64,000 bases of DNA from Flavimobilis soli (GCF_002564025.1 NZ_PDJH01000001.1:2728001-2792000), one strand, 5' to 3'; counted from the first letter of the stretch, positions 10,168-22,264 are shown. Made by a program: numbers and translations. Notes: generated from the sequence alone by a model not told the origin.

Positions 10168-11273
10168 CGGCGGAGCTGACGCCCGACGGGGCAGGCGGCG
10201 ACGCTGACGCGCTGCCGCGGCGGGCACCTGGCCCTGGCGTCTCAGGTCCGGGCCGGTGGCCCGGCAGCGACCCGCTCGAGTCGCAGCTGACCGTCCTCGG
10301 CGACCTGAGCGACGTGCCGGACGGTGTGCGCGGCGTGCCGTTCCTGCCCGAGCTCGCCTCGCGTGGCCCTGGGGCCGACCCGGTCGGCCGCACGGCCGCG
10401 CTGCTCGACCAGCTCCCGGTCGAGCTGGGGCCGCACGGATGGCGGCTCGCCGACCACGGTGGGGTCGACCTCGAGCGTGCGCAGGCCTTCTGGCGCGAGG
10501 ACCTCGACGCGCTCGCGATCTCGGCTGCGTCGTTCGACGGAGAGCTGAGCGTGCAGGTCGTCGGCCCGTGGACGCTCGCGGCAGCGCTCTACCTGGCGCG
10601 CGGGGACCGTGTGCTCACGGACGCGGGCGCGGTGCGCGAGCTGGGGGAGTCGTTGGCCGCAGGCGTGACCGCGCACCTGGCGGACGTGCGGCGTCACGCC
10701 CCGCGGGCCCGGCTGACGGTGCAGCTCGACGAGTCGCTCCTGGGCCAGGTCACCGCGGGGGTGCTTCCGACCTTCTCCGGATACTCGCGGATCCCGGCGG
10801 TCGAGCGGACGACGCTGCTCGAGGGACTGCGTCCGGTCGTGAGCGCGGTGCGCTCGGCGGGCGCGCGCTCGGTCGTCCACGTGGGCAGCGCGTGGGTCGG
10901 TGTCGCGCCAGCCGTGCTCGCGGGGGCGGATGCGGTCGGTCTGGACGTGGGCCCGTGGGACGAGCGGACGTGGGACCAGGTCGCGCGTGCGGTCGAGCGC
11001 GGGGTCGACCTGTGGGCGGGCCTTCCGCCCGCACCCGTCTCGCAGTGCGCGGGCGCCGACGTCGGTGCGGTCGCACGGCTCGTGAGCGAGCCGTGGCGGC
11101 GCATCGGTCTGCCGGACCGGTCGCTCGAGCAGGTCGTCGTGACGGCGGCGCGCGGTGCGCTGCCGCTCGTGCCGGGGCCCGTCGGGACCGGTGGCGACGT
11201 CCAGGCCGAGCGGGGCGCGCTGCGCACGCTCGCGCGCGCGGCGCTCGTCCTCGCGGAGCGTGCCGCGGGCTGA
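10164..11273 (+). CDS. MetE-like (cobalamin-independent methionine synthase C-terminal fold) protein, zinc ligands not conserved
   Basis: A 369-residue protein resembling the short methionine-synthase-like proteins encoded after mnmA in other Actinobacteria. Family-like stretches are [36 protein letters not shown] and [22 protein letters not shown]. In true MetE the zinc is held by a His-x-Cys pair, a Glu and a late Cys. Here the matching segments read [10 protein letters not shown] and [10 protein letters not shown], with no cysteine, so methyl transfer by the classical mechanism is doubtful. The GTG start overlaps the mnmA stop (GTGA). The role is unknown; a link to tRNA thiolation or folate is only suggested by position. 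Confidence 0.7.
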   Translation: MTAELTPDGAGGDADALPRRAPGPGVSGPGRWPGSDPLESQLTVLGDLSDVPDGVRGVPFLPELASRGPGADPVGRTAALLDQLPVELGPHGWRLADHGGVDLERAQAFWREDLDALAISAASFDGELSVQVVGPWTLAAALYLARGDRVLTDAGAVRELGESLAAGVTAHLADVRRHAPRARLTVQLDESLLGQVTAGVLPTFSGYSRIPAVERTTLLEGLRPVVSAVRSAGARSVVHVGSAWVGVAPAVLAGADAVGLDVGPWDERTWDQVARAVERGVDLWAGLPPAPVSQCAGADVGAVARLVSEPWRRIGLPDRSLEQVVVTAARGALPLVPGPVGTGGDVQAERGALRTLARAALVLAERAAG

Positions 11274-11331
11274 GCCGCGACGACCGGCCCGGTGGCGCGC
11301 CGCGTGGCACCGCACCGCTCGTCGGGAGGGT

Positions 11332-11356
11332 GCCGCCGCTGCGTCTCTGCGGCGGC
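11332..11356. terminator. Hairpin between convergent genes
   Basis: GCCGCCGC (11332-11339) and GCGGCGGC (11349-11356) form an 8-bp stem with a 9-base loop. It lies between the stop of the MetE-like gene and the stop of the minus-strand peptidase. There is no T run, so termination efficiency is uncertain. Confidence 0.45.
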
Positions 11357-11388
11357 CCCGTGCTGCGGCAGCAACCCCCGTGCCGTCG

Positions 11389-13482
11389 TCAGCCGAGCTG
11401 CTGCCAGAGGAACTCGTAGGCGAGCGCCGACATGTGGGCGGCCTGGGCGTTGTCAGCCGCTCCGCCGTGCCCGCCCTCGATGTTCTCGACGTACGTGACG
11501 TCCGCCCCGACCTGCTCGAGGAGAGCGGTCATCTTCCGTGCGTGGCCCGGGTGCACGCGGTCGTCGCGCGTCGAGGTGGTCAGCAGCACGGGCGGGTACG
11601 TCGCGCCGTGCCGGACCAGGTGGTACGGCGAGAACGTGCGCAGATAGTCCCACTGCTCGGGGTTGTCGGGGTCGCCGTACTCGGCCGCCCACGACGCCCC
11701 GGCGAGGAGCTTCGTGTAGCGGCGCATGTCGAGCAGGGGCACCTGGATGACGATCGCACCGAACAGCTCCGGGTACATCGTGAGCATCGCGCCCGTGAGC
11801 AGGCCGCCGTTCGAGCCGCCCTTGCAGCCGAGCCGCTCGGGCGTCGTCACGCCCGTCGTGACGAGGTCGCGGGCGACCGCGGCGAAGTCCTCGAACGCGC
11901 GGTGCCGGTTCTCACGGAGAGCGGCCTGGTGCCAGGCGGGGCCGTACTCGCCGCCGCCACGGATGTTGGCGAGGACGTAGGTGCCGCCCCGTTCGAGCCA
12001 CGACCTTCCGAGGACGCCCGAGTAGTCCGCGGTGAGCGACACCTCGAAGCCGCCGTACCCGTACAGGAGCGTCGGGGCGGGCTCGCCTGCAGCCGCGTCC
12101 TTGCTGCGCACGACGAAGTACGGGACGCGGGTCCCGTCGTCGGACGTCGCGAAGCGCTGCTCGAACGCGAGACCGCTCGCGTCGAACGCGCTGGGCGCGG
12201 ACCTGAGCACCTCGGGCGCCGTGCGCCCGGCGGCGTCGACGACGTGCAGCGTCGCGGGCGTGAGGAAGTCGGTGCCGACGACCCACAGGTCGTCCGACTC
12301 GTCGCGGTCGACCGCCCCGACGGAGAGCGTCGCCGTCGTGGGCGCCCCGGGGAGCGGCCCGCGCTCCCACCCCGTCGCCCCGTCGGCGGGCGGCACGAGG
12401 ACCTCGACCCGGTTGCGGACGTCCTCGAGGATCGTCAGGACGAGGCACTCGCGGGTCCACGTGGCGGAGTCGAGGCTCGCGCGCTCGGTGGGCTCGAACA
12501 GCACAGTCGGCGTGGCGTCGCCAGCCAGCAGGTCGTCGAGGCGGACGGCCACGAGAGCGCCCGCTGGGTAGGTCGCGCCCGCGGTCTCCCAGGCGTCGCG
12601 CAACCGCACGACCACCCACTCGCGGTGCACGTCGACGTCGGCCGAGCGCGGCACCGGGACGAGGGTCGTCGTGCCGTCCTCCTCGAGCACGTACGTCTCG
12701 GACTCGTAGAAGGTCACGGCGCGGCTGACGAGGTCGCGCTCGAACCCCGGCGTCCGGTCGTGGTACGCGCTGATGTACAGGTCGTCGGCGGCGCCCTCGT
12801 AGACGAGCTCGGCCTCGGCGAGCGGGGTGCCGCGTCGCCAGCGCCGCACGGTGCGCGGGTAGCCCGACGGCGTCGTCGTGCCCGGGCCGAGGTCCGTGTA
12901 GACGAAGGTTGTGTCCCGGTCGATCCAGCCGACCCCGCCCTTCGCCTCGGGACGCACGAAGCCGCCGTCGGTCTCGGGGACGAACGCGAGCGTCGTGAGG
13001 TCGAGCTCGCGCGTGACGTCGGCGTCCGAGCCGCCGTGCGAGAGCGTGACGAGAGCGCGGTCGCACGTCGGGCGCAGCACGCTCGCGCCGTGCCACACCC
13101 AGTCCTCGCCCTCGGTCTCGTTGAGCGCGTCGAGGTCGAGCAGCACCTCCCACCCGGGCGACGCCGTGCGGTAGGACTCCGGCGTCGTCCGTCGCCAGAT
13201 CCCGCGCGGGTGCGCGGCGTCGCGCCAGAAGTTGTAGAGCAACCCGCCAGCGAGGGAGACGTAAGGGATCTTCGCGTCGTCGTCGAGCACCTCGAGCGCG
13301 GCGCGCTCGATCTCCCGCTCGCGTGGCGTCGCGAGCCGCTCGAGCGCCTTGCTGTTGCGCTCGCGGACCCAGTCGAGAGCGCGCTCGCCCTCGACGTCCT
13401 CGAGCCAGAGGAACGGGTCGTCGCTCGTCGGGTCGACGACGGTGCCCGTCGCGGCGGCAGGGTGCGGCTGGGTGCTCGACAT
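11389..13482 (-). CDS. Prolyl oligopeptidase (S9A serine peptidase)
   Basis: Cleaves short peptides after proline; cytoplasmic, no signal peptide. There are about 697 residues. An N-terminal segment (DPFLWLEDVEGERALDWV) and a seven-bladed propeller region are followed by the hydrolase domain with YGYGGFEVSL, GGSNGGLLTG (nucleophile Ser near 555), DDRVHPGHARK (Asp near 640) and EGGHGG (His near 672). An upstream GTG at 13491 is in frame, but GTGAGGGCC would then be codons. Because it reads as a good ribosome binding site for ATG 13482, I use 13482. It is divergent from ligA. Confidence 0.94.
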   Translation of the reverse strand: MSSTQPHPAAATGTVVDPTSDDPFLWLEDVEGERALDWVRERNSKALERLATPREREIERAALEVLDDDAKIPYVSLAGGLLYNFWRDAAHPRGIWRRTTPESYRTASPGWEVLLDLDALNETEGEDWVWHGASVLRPTCDRALVTLSHGGSDADVTRELDLTTLAFVPETDGGFVRPEAKGGVGWIDRDTTFVYTDLGPGTTTPSGYPRTVRRWRRGTPLAEAELVYEGAADDLYISAYHDRTPGFERDLVSRAVTFYESETYVLEEDGTTTLVPVPRSADVDVHREWVVVRLRDAWETAGATYPAGALVAVRLDDLLAGDATPTVLFEPTERASLDSATWTRECLVLTILEDVRNRVEVLVPPADGATGWERGPLPGAPTTATLSVGAVDRDESDDLWVVGTDFLTPATLHVVDAAGRTAPEVLRSAPSAFDASGLAFEQRFATSDDGTRVPYFVVRSKDAAAGEPAPTLLYGYGGFEVSLTADYSGVLGRSWLERGGTYVLANIRGGGEYGPAWHQAALRENRHRAFEDFAAVARDLVTTGVTTPERLGCKGGSNGGLLTGAMLTMYPELFGAIVIQVPLLDMRRYTKLLAGASWAAEYGDPDNPEQWDYLRTFSPYHLVRHGATYPPVLLTTSTRDDRVHPGHARKMTALLEQVGADVTYVENIEGGHGGAADNAQAAHMSALAYEFLWQQLG

Positions 13483-13537
13483 GGCCCTCACCCTAGGTGG
13501 AACCTCCGACGTGTGGCTGCCTCGCGAGCGTCGGTGA

Positions 13538-15931
<2,394 letters not shown>

Positions 15932-15950
15932 CGGCCCGCGACGCCGGGCG

Positions 15951-17135
15951 CTACAGGAGAAGCGCCTCGACCGCGGGCGCGGACAGCACGTGCTCGGCAG
16001 CCATGACGCTCGCGCCGAGCACGCCCGCGCGCTGCTGCGAGCGTGACGCGACGATCCGGAGGTGCTGGGTCGCGAGGGGGAGCGAGCGCCGGTAGACGAC
16101 CTCGCGGATGCCGGCGATGAGCTGCTCCGCGGCGATGCCGACGACCCCGCCGATCACGACCATCGACGGGTTGAGCATGTTCACGCACGTCGCGAGGACC
16201 GCGCCGACGTCGCGCCCTGCTTGGCGCACCGCCTGGACGGCCTCGGTGTCGCCAGCCCGGAGCAGCGCGACGAGGTCGGCGGTGGACGTGACGACCCGAC
16301 CTGACGTGCGCAGCCGCTCGACGAGCGCGGCGCCACCGGCGACCGCCTCGAGACAGCCCGTGTTGCCGCAGCGGCACACGACGTCTGTGCGGTCGGGTAC
16401 GGCGACGTGCCCGAGGTCGCCCGCGGCGCCCTGGGCGCCGCGGCGGATCTCGCCGTCGGAGATGATCCCCGCGCCGATGCCGGTCGCGATCTTGACGAAG
16501 AGCAGGTGGTCGACGTCGGGCCAGCTCGTCGCGTGCTCGCCGAGCGCCATGATGTTGACGTCGTTGTCGACCAGGACGGGGGCGCCGAGCGCCTCGTGCA
16601 GGATCGCCGGGACGTCGGCGTCGTCCCAGCCGGGCATGATCGGCGGGCTCTTCGGCCGGCCCGTCTCGTGGTCGACCGGTCCGGGGACCCCGACGCCGAC
16701 GCTCGCGATCTCGTGACGAGCTCGCCCGGCAGCGGCAAGGAGCTCGTGCGCGATGGCGACGACGCGCTCGAGCACCGGGCCGGGCCCGAGGGCGATGTCG
16801 AGGGGCTCGGAGTGCTCGGCGAGCACGTCAGACGCGAGGTCGGTGAGCGCGAGAGTCGCGTGGGTCGCGCCGAGGTCGACGCCGAGCACGATGCGCGCAG
16901 CGGGATTGAAGGCGAAGGTCGCGGGCGGTCGGCCGCCGGTGGACGCGGCCTCGCCGGTGGGGGCCACGAGCCCTGAGGCGAGCAGCTGCTCGACGCGAGC
17001 AGCGATCGTCGACCTGGCCTGGCCGGTGATCTGGGCGAGCTCGGCACGCGTGCGCGGCGCACCGTCCCGGAGCAGCTGGAACATCTCACCCGCACCGGAG
17101 GGGCGGGACGGTGCTTTGACGATGTCAGCGGCCAT
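15951..17135 (-). CDS. ROK-family transcriptional repressor
   Basis: A 394-residue regulator. A winged HTH occupies residues 17-75 (RDGAPRTRAELAQITGQARS, GGRPPATFAFN). A ROK domain follows with VLGVDLGATHATLALTD, GVGVPGPVDHETG and VDNDVNIMALGE, and the zinc motif CRCGNTGCLEAVAGG near 257. The ATG was chosen because the reading frame further upstream runs into the divergent promoter. It is divergent from the sugar transporter operon and separated from it by 108 bases, so it most likely represses that operon and responds to its sugar. Its stop is 20 bases from the ligA stop. Confidence 0.9.
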   Translation of the reverse strand: MAADIVKAPSRPSGAGEMFQLLRDGAPRTRAELAQITGQARSTIAARVEQLLASGLVAPTGEAASTGGRPPATFAFNPAARIVLGVDLGATHATLALTDLASDVLAEHSEPLDIALGPGPVLERVVAIAHELLAAAGRARHEIASVGVGVPGPVDHETGRPKSPPIMPGWDDADVPAILHEALGAPVLVDNDVNIMALGEHATSWPDVDHLLFVKIATGIGAGIISDGEIRRGAQGAAGDLGHVAVPDRTDVVCRCGNTGCLEAVAGGAALVERLRTSGRVVTSTADLVALLRAGDTEAVQAVRQAGRDVGAVLATCVNMLNPSMVVIGGVVGIAAEQLIAGIREVVYRRSLPLATQHLRIVASRSQQRAGVLGASVMAAEHVLSAPAVEALLL

Positions 17136-17207
17136 GCGCACAGTGAACCACCCTCGCTTCCGTCGGTCACGTTGGCGTAACACTGTCACACATCCGACAA
17201 CTTTTGA

Positions 17208-17243
17208 TTGACCGTCGACATAAGTGTGCGTAGTGTCGGCCGC
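17208..17243 (+). promoter_or_regulatory. Promoter and candidate ROK operator of the sugar operon
   Basis: TTGACC (17208-17213), 17 bases, then TAGTGT (17231-17236), with ATG 17244 seven bases further on. This is a near-consensus promoter giving a leaderless transcript. An inverted repeat CGACA (17216-17220)/TGTCG (17234-17238) spans the spacer and covers the -10 box, and CCGACA occurs again at 17194-17199. This is a plausible site for the divergent ROK repressor (inference). Confidence 0.6.
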
Positions 17244-18779
17244 ATGGTCAACGCAGACCCTGACAAGCCGGGCGAACCGCCCGCGTTCCTCTCGATGCGC
17301 GGCATCGTCAAGACCTTCCCAGGCGCCCGAGCGCTCGACGGCGTCGACCTCGACGTCCGGGCAGGCGAGGTGCACTGCCTGCTCGGCCAGAACGGTGCGG
17401 GCAAGTCCACCCTCATCAAGGTCCTCGCGGGGGTCCACCAGCCCGACGCGGGCGAGATCACGATGGACGGCGAGCCGGTCGCGCTGCCCACCCCGGTGTC
17501 GGCGCTGCGGGCCGGCATCGCGACGATGTACCAGGAGCTCGACGTGGTCGACGGCCTGACCGTCGCCGAGAACGTGTTCCTCGGTCACGAGCTCGCGAGC
17601 GCGGGCCTCACGCGACGCGGGGAGCTGCACCGCCGCACGCGCGAGACCCTCACCCGACTCGGCCACGCGGAGATCCCCCCGGGCCGCGAGGTCGGGCGGC
17701 TCTCCGCAGCAGGCAAGCAGATCGTCTCGATGGCGAGGGCCCTCTCGCGCGGCGCGCGCGTCATCGTGATGGACGAGCCGTCGGCCGTCCTCGACTCCGA
17801 AGAGGTCGACAACCTCTTCCGCGTGGTCCACGAGCTCACGGCCTCCGGCGTCGCCGTGATCTACATCTCCCACCGCCTCGAGGAGATCCGGCGGATCGGC
17901 GACCGCATCACCGTCCTCAAGGACGGCCGCACGGTCGCGACCGCCCTCCCGGCCGCGCAGACGCCGACCGCCGAGCTCATCCGCCTCATGACAGGGCGGT
18001 CCGTCGAGAACGTGTTCCCCGACCGGTCCGACGTCGCGCCCGACGCGGCACCGGTCCTCGAGGTCGACTCCCTCAGCCTCGCGGGCGTCTTCGACTCGGT
18101 CACCCTCGCGGTGCGGCCCGGCGAGGTCGTCGGCATCGCCGGGCTGGTCGGCTCGGGCCGCTCGGAGATCCTCGAGACGATCTTCGGCGCCAGGCGCGCG
18201 ACGTCAGGGACGGTCAGGGTCGACGGCCGGGCGCTGCGGGCCGGCTCGGTCGGCGCCGCGGTCGCCGCAGGCGTCGGGCTGTGCCCCGAGGAGCGCAAGT
18301 CCCAGGGTCTCCTCCTCGAGGAACCGGTCTACCGCAACATCACGCTCTCGACGTTCGCGCGGACCGCACGCGCCGGGCTGCTCGACGAGCAGGCCGAGCG
18401 TGCAGAGGCACGTGCGCAGATCGACGGCCTCGGCGTCCGACCGGCAGACCCGGACCGGGTGACCAGGACGCTCTCGGGCGGCAACCAGCAGAAGATCCTG
18501 CTCGGGCGGTGGCTCGTCCACGGCTGCAAGGTCCTCCTGCTCGACGAGCCCACGCGCGGGGTCGACGTCGGCGCACGCGCCGAGATCTACGCGCTCGTGA
18601 GGCGCCTCACGGCGCAAGGAGCCGCCGTCCTCGTGGTCTCGAGCGAGATCGACGAGGTCCTCGGGCTCGCGGACCGCGTCGTCGTCGTCGCCGACGGCCG
18701 CGTCGTCCACACCGGCCCTGCCGCAGACATCGACGAGCACCGGGTGCTCGACCTCGTCATGGAAGGAAGTGCAGCGTGA
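17244..18779 (+). CDS. Sugar ABC transporter ATP-binding protein (RbsA/MglA type, two ATPase domains)
   Basis: Energises uptake of a sugar or sugar alcohol. Its 511 residues comprise two ABC domains: the first with GQNGAGKSTLIKVLAG (Walker A) and VIVMDEPSAVLDSEEVD, and the second with a degenerate P-loop GLVGSGRSEILET, the signature LSGGNQQKILLGRWL and LLLDEPTRGVDVGA. This arrangement is typical of CUT2 importers. ATG 17244 is preferred over an in-frame upstream start because the promoter -10 sits seven bases before it. It ends in a GTGA overlap with the permease. Confidence 0.93.
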   Translation: MVNADPDKPGEPPAFLSMRGIVKTFPGARALDGVDLDVRAGEVHCLLGQNGAGKSTLIKVLAGVHQPDAGEITMDGEPVALPTPVSALRAGIATMYQELDVVDGLTVAENVFLGHELASAGLTRRGELHRRTRETLTRLGHAEIPPGREVGRLSAAGKQIVSMARALSRGARVIVMDEPSAVLDSEEVDNLFRVVHELTASGVAVIYISHRLEEIRRIGDRITVLKDGRTVATALPAAQTPTAELIRLMTGRSVENVFPDRSDVAPDAAPVLEVDSLSLAGVFDSVTLAVRPGEVVGIAGLVGSGRSEILETIFGARRATSGTVRVDGRALRAGSVGAAVAAGVGLCPEERKSQGLLLEEPVYRNITLSTFARTARAGLLDEQAERAEARAQIDGLGVRPADPDRVTRTLSGGNQQKILLGRWLVHGCKVLLLDEPTRGVDVGARAEIYALVRRLTAQGAAVLVVSSEIDEVLGLADRVVVVADGRVVHTGPAADIDEHRVLDLVMEGSAA

Positions 18780-19792
18780 GCTCTCGCACCGCGACGCCCG
18801 ATACCGAGGCGAAGGCACCCGCCCGGCGCAGCCGCGTCCTCGGGACGGCCGGGCGCAACACCGGTCTCGTGCTGGCCCTCGTGCTCCTGTGCGTCGTCGG
18901 CGTGGTGACGGCCGGGGATCGCTTCGCGAACGTCGACAACGTCATGACGATCCTGCGCCTCGCGTCCGTCATCGGGGTCCTCTCGATCGGCATGACGTTC
19001 GTCATCACGGCAGGGGGGATCGACCTGTCGATCGGCGCTGTCATGGGCCTCGCGTCGGTCTGGGCGACGACGATCGCGACCCAGACCATGGCGACGGACA
19101 CGCACTGGTCGCTCATGGTGTTCGTCGCGCTCGCGGTCGGCCTCGTCGCGGGCCTCGTCAACGGCGTGCTCGTCGCGTACGGCAAGGTCGTCGCGTTCAT
19201 CGCGACGCTCGCCATGATGGCCGCCGCCCGCGGCCTCGCCGAGATGATCTCCAACCGCCAGACGCAACGCGTGCGCGTCAACGAGTTCCTCGACGCGTTC
19301 CGCGGCGACCTGCTCGGCGTACCCGTGCTCGTCTGGGTGTTCCTCGTCGTCGCGGCTGCCGGATGGGTGCTGCTCAACCGCACCACCTTCGGGCGGCGCA
19401 CCGTCGCCGTCGGCGGCAACCCCGAGGCGTCACGCCTCGCCGGCATCAACATCCGACGGCACACGGTGCTCGTCTACGGTCTCGCCGGCCTCACCGCCGG
19501 TATCGGGGCCGTCATGATGCTCGTCCGTACGACCGCGGGTACCTCGACGCACGGCCAGCTCTACGAGCTCGACGCGATCGCGGCCGTCGTCGTCGGCGGG
19601 ACCCTGCTCGCGGGCGGGCGCGGCACGATCGTCGGCACGGTCCTCGGCGTCCTCATCTTCACGACGCTCACGAACGTCTTCACCCAGAACAACCTCTCGA
19701 CGTCGGCCCAGGCCGTCGCCAAGGGCGTCATCATCGTCGTCGCCGTGCTGCTCCAGCAGCGTCTCGCGGCGCGCTCCAGGTCCTCGACCTGA
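18776..19792 (+). CDS. Sugar ABC transporter permease (RbsC type)
   Basis: Integral membrane channel subunit of the CUT2 importer. It has 338 residues. After a charged 25-residue N-terminus come roughly eight to ten hydrophobic segments (TGLVLALVLLCVVGVVTAG, VIGVLSIGMTFVITAGGIDL and others). GGIDLSIGAVMGL and AVGGNPEASRLAGINIRR are the family motifs, the latter being the cytoplasmic loop that contacts the ATPase. GTG start overlaps the ATPase stop. A 114-base gap with nothing recognisable precedes the binding-protein gene. Confidence 0.92.
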   Translation: MSSRTATPDTEAKAPARRSRVLGTAGRNTGLVLALVLLCVVGVVTAGDRFANVDNVMTILRLASVIGVLSIGMTFVITAGGIDLSIGAVMGLASVWATTIATQTMATDTHWSLMVFVALAVGLVAGLVNGVLVAYGKVVAFIATLAMMAAARGLAEMISNRQTQRVRVNEFLDAFRGDLLGVPVLVWVFLVVAAAGWVLLNRTTFGRRTVAVGGNPEASRLAGINIRRHTVLVYGLAGLTAGIGAVMMLVRTTAGTSTHGQLYELDAIAAVVVGGTLLAGGRGTIVGTVLGVLIFTTLTNVFTQNNLSTSAQAVAKGVIIVVAVLLQQRLAARSRSST

Positions 19793-19906
19793 CCGTCCGC
19801 GCCGGGGTGCCCTCGGGGCGCGCGTCCCGGCGACCCTCCGTCGCACCGCTCACCGCACCGTCCATCGCAGACCCGGGTCGCCGGGTGCACACACGAGGAG
19901 AACGTC

Positions 19907-20968
19907 ATGCACGCATCACTGTCGCTGCGCCGCCGACTGGCCGTGGGCCTGGGCGCGACTGCGGCTCTCACGCTCGGGCTGACTGCCTGCACGTCCAACG
20001 AGGAACCACCGGCGACGACGGCTCCCGCCGCGTCGGCACCCGCCCCTGCCGCGGGTGGCAACGACGAGCCCGGCGACAAGATCGTCATCGGGTTCTCGGG
20101 CCCGGCTGCCGACCACGGCTGGCTCGGCGCGATCAACAAGGCGGCGATCGCCGAGGCGGAGAAGTACAGCGACGTCGAGCTCAAGGTCTCGGAGGGCACG
20201 AACGACGCCAACCTCCAGATCAGCCACGTCGAGACCTTCATCAACGACAAGGTCGACGCGATCGTGCTGCTCCCGACGGACGGCGCCGCGCTGACCGATG
20301 TCGCGATCAAGGCGATGGAGGCGGGGATCCCGGTCGTCAACGTCGACCGCGAGTTCTCCTCGACGTTCGCGGCCCGCGTGACCGTGCTCGGTGACAACTA
20401 CGGCATGGGCGTCTCGGCGGGCACGTACATCTGCGAGCGTCTCGGCGGGCAGTCCGACGCCGTCGTCGCGGAGATCGCGGGCATCGACTCGCTCCCGCTG
20501 ACGCAGGACCGCTCGCGCGGGTTCGAGGATGCGCTCAAGGGCTGCGGCCTGTCGGTCTCCAACCGGGTCGCGGCCGACTTCACGATCCAGGGCGGCGAGT
20601 CTGCGACGGCGCAGCTCCTCTCGGCTGCGCCGAAGATCGACGCGATCTGGAACCACGACGACGACCAGGGCGTCGGTGTCCTCGCTGCGATCGAGACGGC
20701 GGGGCGCGACGAGTTCTTCATGGTCGGCGGGGCGGGCTCCAAGAACGTCATGGACCTCATCAAGAGCGGTGACTCGGTCGTCGAGGCGACCGTCATCTAC
20801 CCGTCGACGCAGGCTGCCGACGGCATCAAGCTGGCGCGGCTCGTCGCCCAGGGCCGCTCGATGGGCGACCTTGTCGAGACGTCGGTGCCGCGCAAGATCC
20901 AGCTGTACGCGCCGGTCGTGACGAAGGACAACGTCGACGAGTTCATCGGCTCGGCCTTCGAGTCCTGA
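19907..20968 (+). CDS. Sugar-binding lipoprotein of the CUT2 ABC transporter
   Basis: Captures the substrate outside the membrane. It has 353 residues, with a lipoprotein signal (RRRLAVGLGATAALTLGLTAC, lipidated Cys near 28) and then an Ala/Pro-rich linker. The periplasmic-binding-protein fold follows: KIVIGFSGPAADHGWLGAIN, VDAIVLLPTDGAALTDVAIK, GIPVVNVDREF and IDAIWNHDDDQGVG. These are typical of ribose/galactose/inositol-type binding proteins. A GAGGAGAAC ribosome binding site precedes ATG 19907. A strong hairpin follows the gene, which may keep this subunit more abundant than its neighbours. Confidence 0.9.
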   Translation: MHASLSLRRRLAVGLGATAALTLGLTACTSNEEPPATTAPAASAPAPAAGGNDEPGDKIVIGFSGPAADHGWLGAINKAAIAEAEKYSDVELKVSEGTNDANLQISHVETFINDKVDAIVLLPTDGAALTDVAIKAMEAGIPVVNVDREFSSTFAARVTVLGDNYGMGVSAGTYICERLGGQSDAVVAEIAGIDSLPLTQDRSRGFEDALKGCGLSVSNRVAADFTIQGGESATAQLLSAAPKIDAIWNHDDDQGVGVLAAIETAGRDEFFMVGGAGSKNVMDLIKSGDSVVEATVIYPSTQAADGIKLARLVAQGRSMGDLVETSVPRKIQLYAPVVTKDNVDEFIGSAFES

Positions 20969-20976
20969 CCGTGCCA

Positions 20977-21013
20977 GGCCGGGTGAGGCCGTCAGGGACG
21001 CCCTCACCCGGCC
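20977..21013 (+). other. Intercistronic hairpin after the binding-protein gene
   Basis: GGCCGGGTGAGG (20977-20988) pairs perfectly with CCTCACCCGGCC (21002-21013), a 12-bp stem with a 13-base loop and no following T run. Such hairpins after transporter binding-protein genes often stabilise the upstream mRNA or cause partial termination. The next gene begins 25 bases later. Confidence 0.6.
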
Positions 21014-21038
21014 GCACCCACACCGAGGAGGTGACCGA

Positions 21039-22253
21039 ATGAGCAGCTCGAGCTTGCCGCGCCTGGGCGTGGGCATGATCGGCTACGCGTTCATGGGAGC
21101 TGCGCACTCCCAGGCGTGGCGCACGGCGCCACGCTTCTTCCCGCTCCCGTTCGACGTGGACATGGCGGTGCTGTGCGGACGCGACGAGGGCCGTGTCCGC
21201 GACGCCGCGGCGAGGCTGGCGTGGCACGACGTCGAGACGGACTGGCGTGCGCTCGTCGCCCGGGACGACGTCGACCTCGTCGACGTCTGCACGCCGGGCG
21301 ACACGCACGCTGAGATCGCCGTCGCGGCGCTCGAGGCGGGCAAGCACGTGCTGTGCGAGAAGCCGCTCGCGAACTCGGTGGCAGAAGCCGAGCGGATGGT
21401 CGCCGCGGCCGAGGCGGCGGCCGCCGCGCACGGCGTCGTCGCGATGGTGGGCTTCACCTACCGGCGCGTCCCGGCGATCCAGCTCGCACGGCAGCTCGTG
21501 GCCGAGGGGCGGCTCGGGCAGGTGCGCCACGTGCGCGCGCAGTACCTGCAGGACTGGATCGCGGACCCGGCGGCTCCGATGTCGTGGCGTCTCGACCGGT
21601 CGCGCGCGGGCTCGGGCGCCCTCGGTGACATCGGGGCGCACGTCGTCGACCTGGCGCAGTTCATCACGGGGGAGAACCTCACCGGGGTCTCCGGGATGCT
21701 CGAGACGTTCGTCCACGAGCGTCCCGTGGCTGCGGAGCACTCGGGGCTCCACGGCACGGCGGGGCAGGGGACGGCGCAGGTGACGGTCGACGACGCCGCG
21801 ATCTTCTACGGGCGGCTGTCCGGCGGCGGGCTCGCGACGTTCGAGGCGACGCGTTTCGCGTGGGGCCGCAAGAACGCGATCCGGGTGGAGGTCAACGGCT
21901 CCGCCGGCTCGCTCGCGTTCGATTTCGAGGACATGAACGTCCTGCACCTGTTCGACGCGACCGAGGACACCCGGACGGCCGGGTTCAGGCGAATCGTCGT
22001 GACCGAGCCCGAGCACCCGTTCGTGGCCGCGTGGTGGCCCGCGGGTCACGGGCTCGGGTACGAGCACGGGTTCACGCACCAGGTGGTCGACCTGCTCGGG
22101 GGCATCGCCTCGGGCGAGGCGCCCCGTCCGACGTTCGCCGACGGCCTGCAGGTCCAGCGCGTGCTGGCGGCCGTCGAGGAGTCGAGCACCTCCGGGAACC
22201 GCTGGGTCCCGATCCAGGAGACGCCGGCGGCGACCGTCGGCGCGCACGAGTGA
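21039..22253 (+). CDS. Gfo/Idh/MocA-family NAD(P)-dependent oxidoreductase
   Basis: Probable sugar, inositol or sugar-acid dehydrogenase. It has 404 residues. The N-terminal Rossmann fold starts with [36 protein letters not shown] and the family motif [14 protein letters not shown] (Lys of EKP) follow. The C-terminal alpha/beta domain has [25 protein letters not shown] precedes ATG 21039. It sits between a sugar transporter and an isomerase, so it likely oxidises the imported compound or its derivative. The substrate cannot be deduced from sequence. Confidence 0.88.
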   Translation: MSSSSLPRLGVGMIGYAFMGAAHSQAWRTAPRFFPLPFDVDMAVLCGRDEGRVRDAAARLAWHDVETDWRALVARDDVDLVDVCTPGDTHAEIAVAALEAGKHVLCEKPLANSVAEAERMVAAAEAAAAAHGVVAMVGFTYRRVPAIQLARQLVAEGRLGQVRHVRAQYLQDWIADPAAPMSWRLDRSRAGSGALGDIGAHVVDLAQFITGENLTGVSGMLETFVHERPVAAEHSGLHGTAGQGTAQVTVDDAAIFYGRLSGGGLATFEATRFAWGRKNAIRVEVNGSAGSLAFDFEDMNVLHLFDATEDTRTAGFRRIVVTEPEHPFVAAWWPAGHGLGYEHGFTHQVVDLLGGIASGEAPRPTFADGLQVQRVLAAVEESSTSGNRWVPIQETPAATVGAHE

Positions 22254-22264
22254 GGAGAAGCACC

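Noticed and set aside
17136..17873. Long upstream extension of the ROK repressor frame
   Set aside because: It would overlap the divergent promoter and the sugar ATPase gene and adds low-complexity sequence; the HTH begins shortly after ATG 17135.
21860..22264. N-terminal extension of the isomerase frame into the dehydrogenase gene
   Set aside because: The upstream part is in a shadow frame of the dehydrogenase; GTG 22265 with GAGGAGAAG and homology sets the start.
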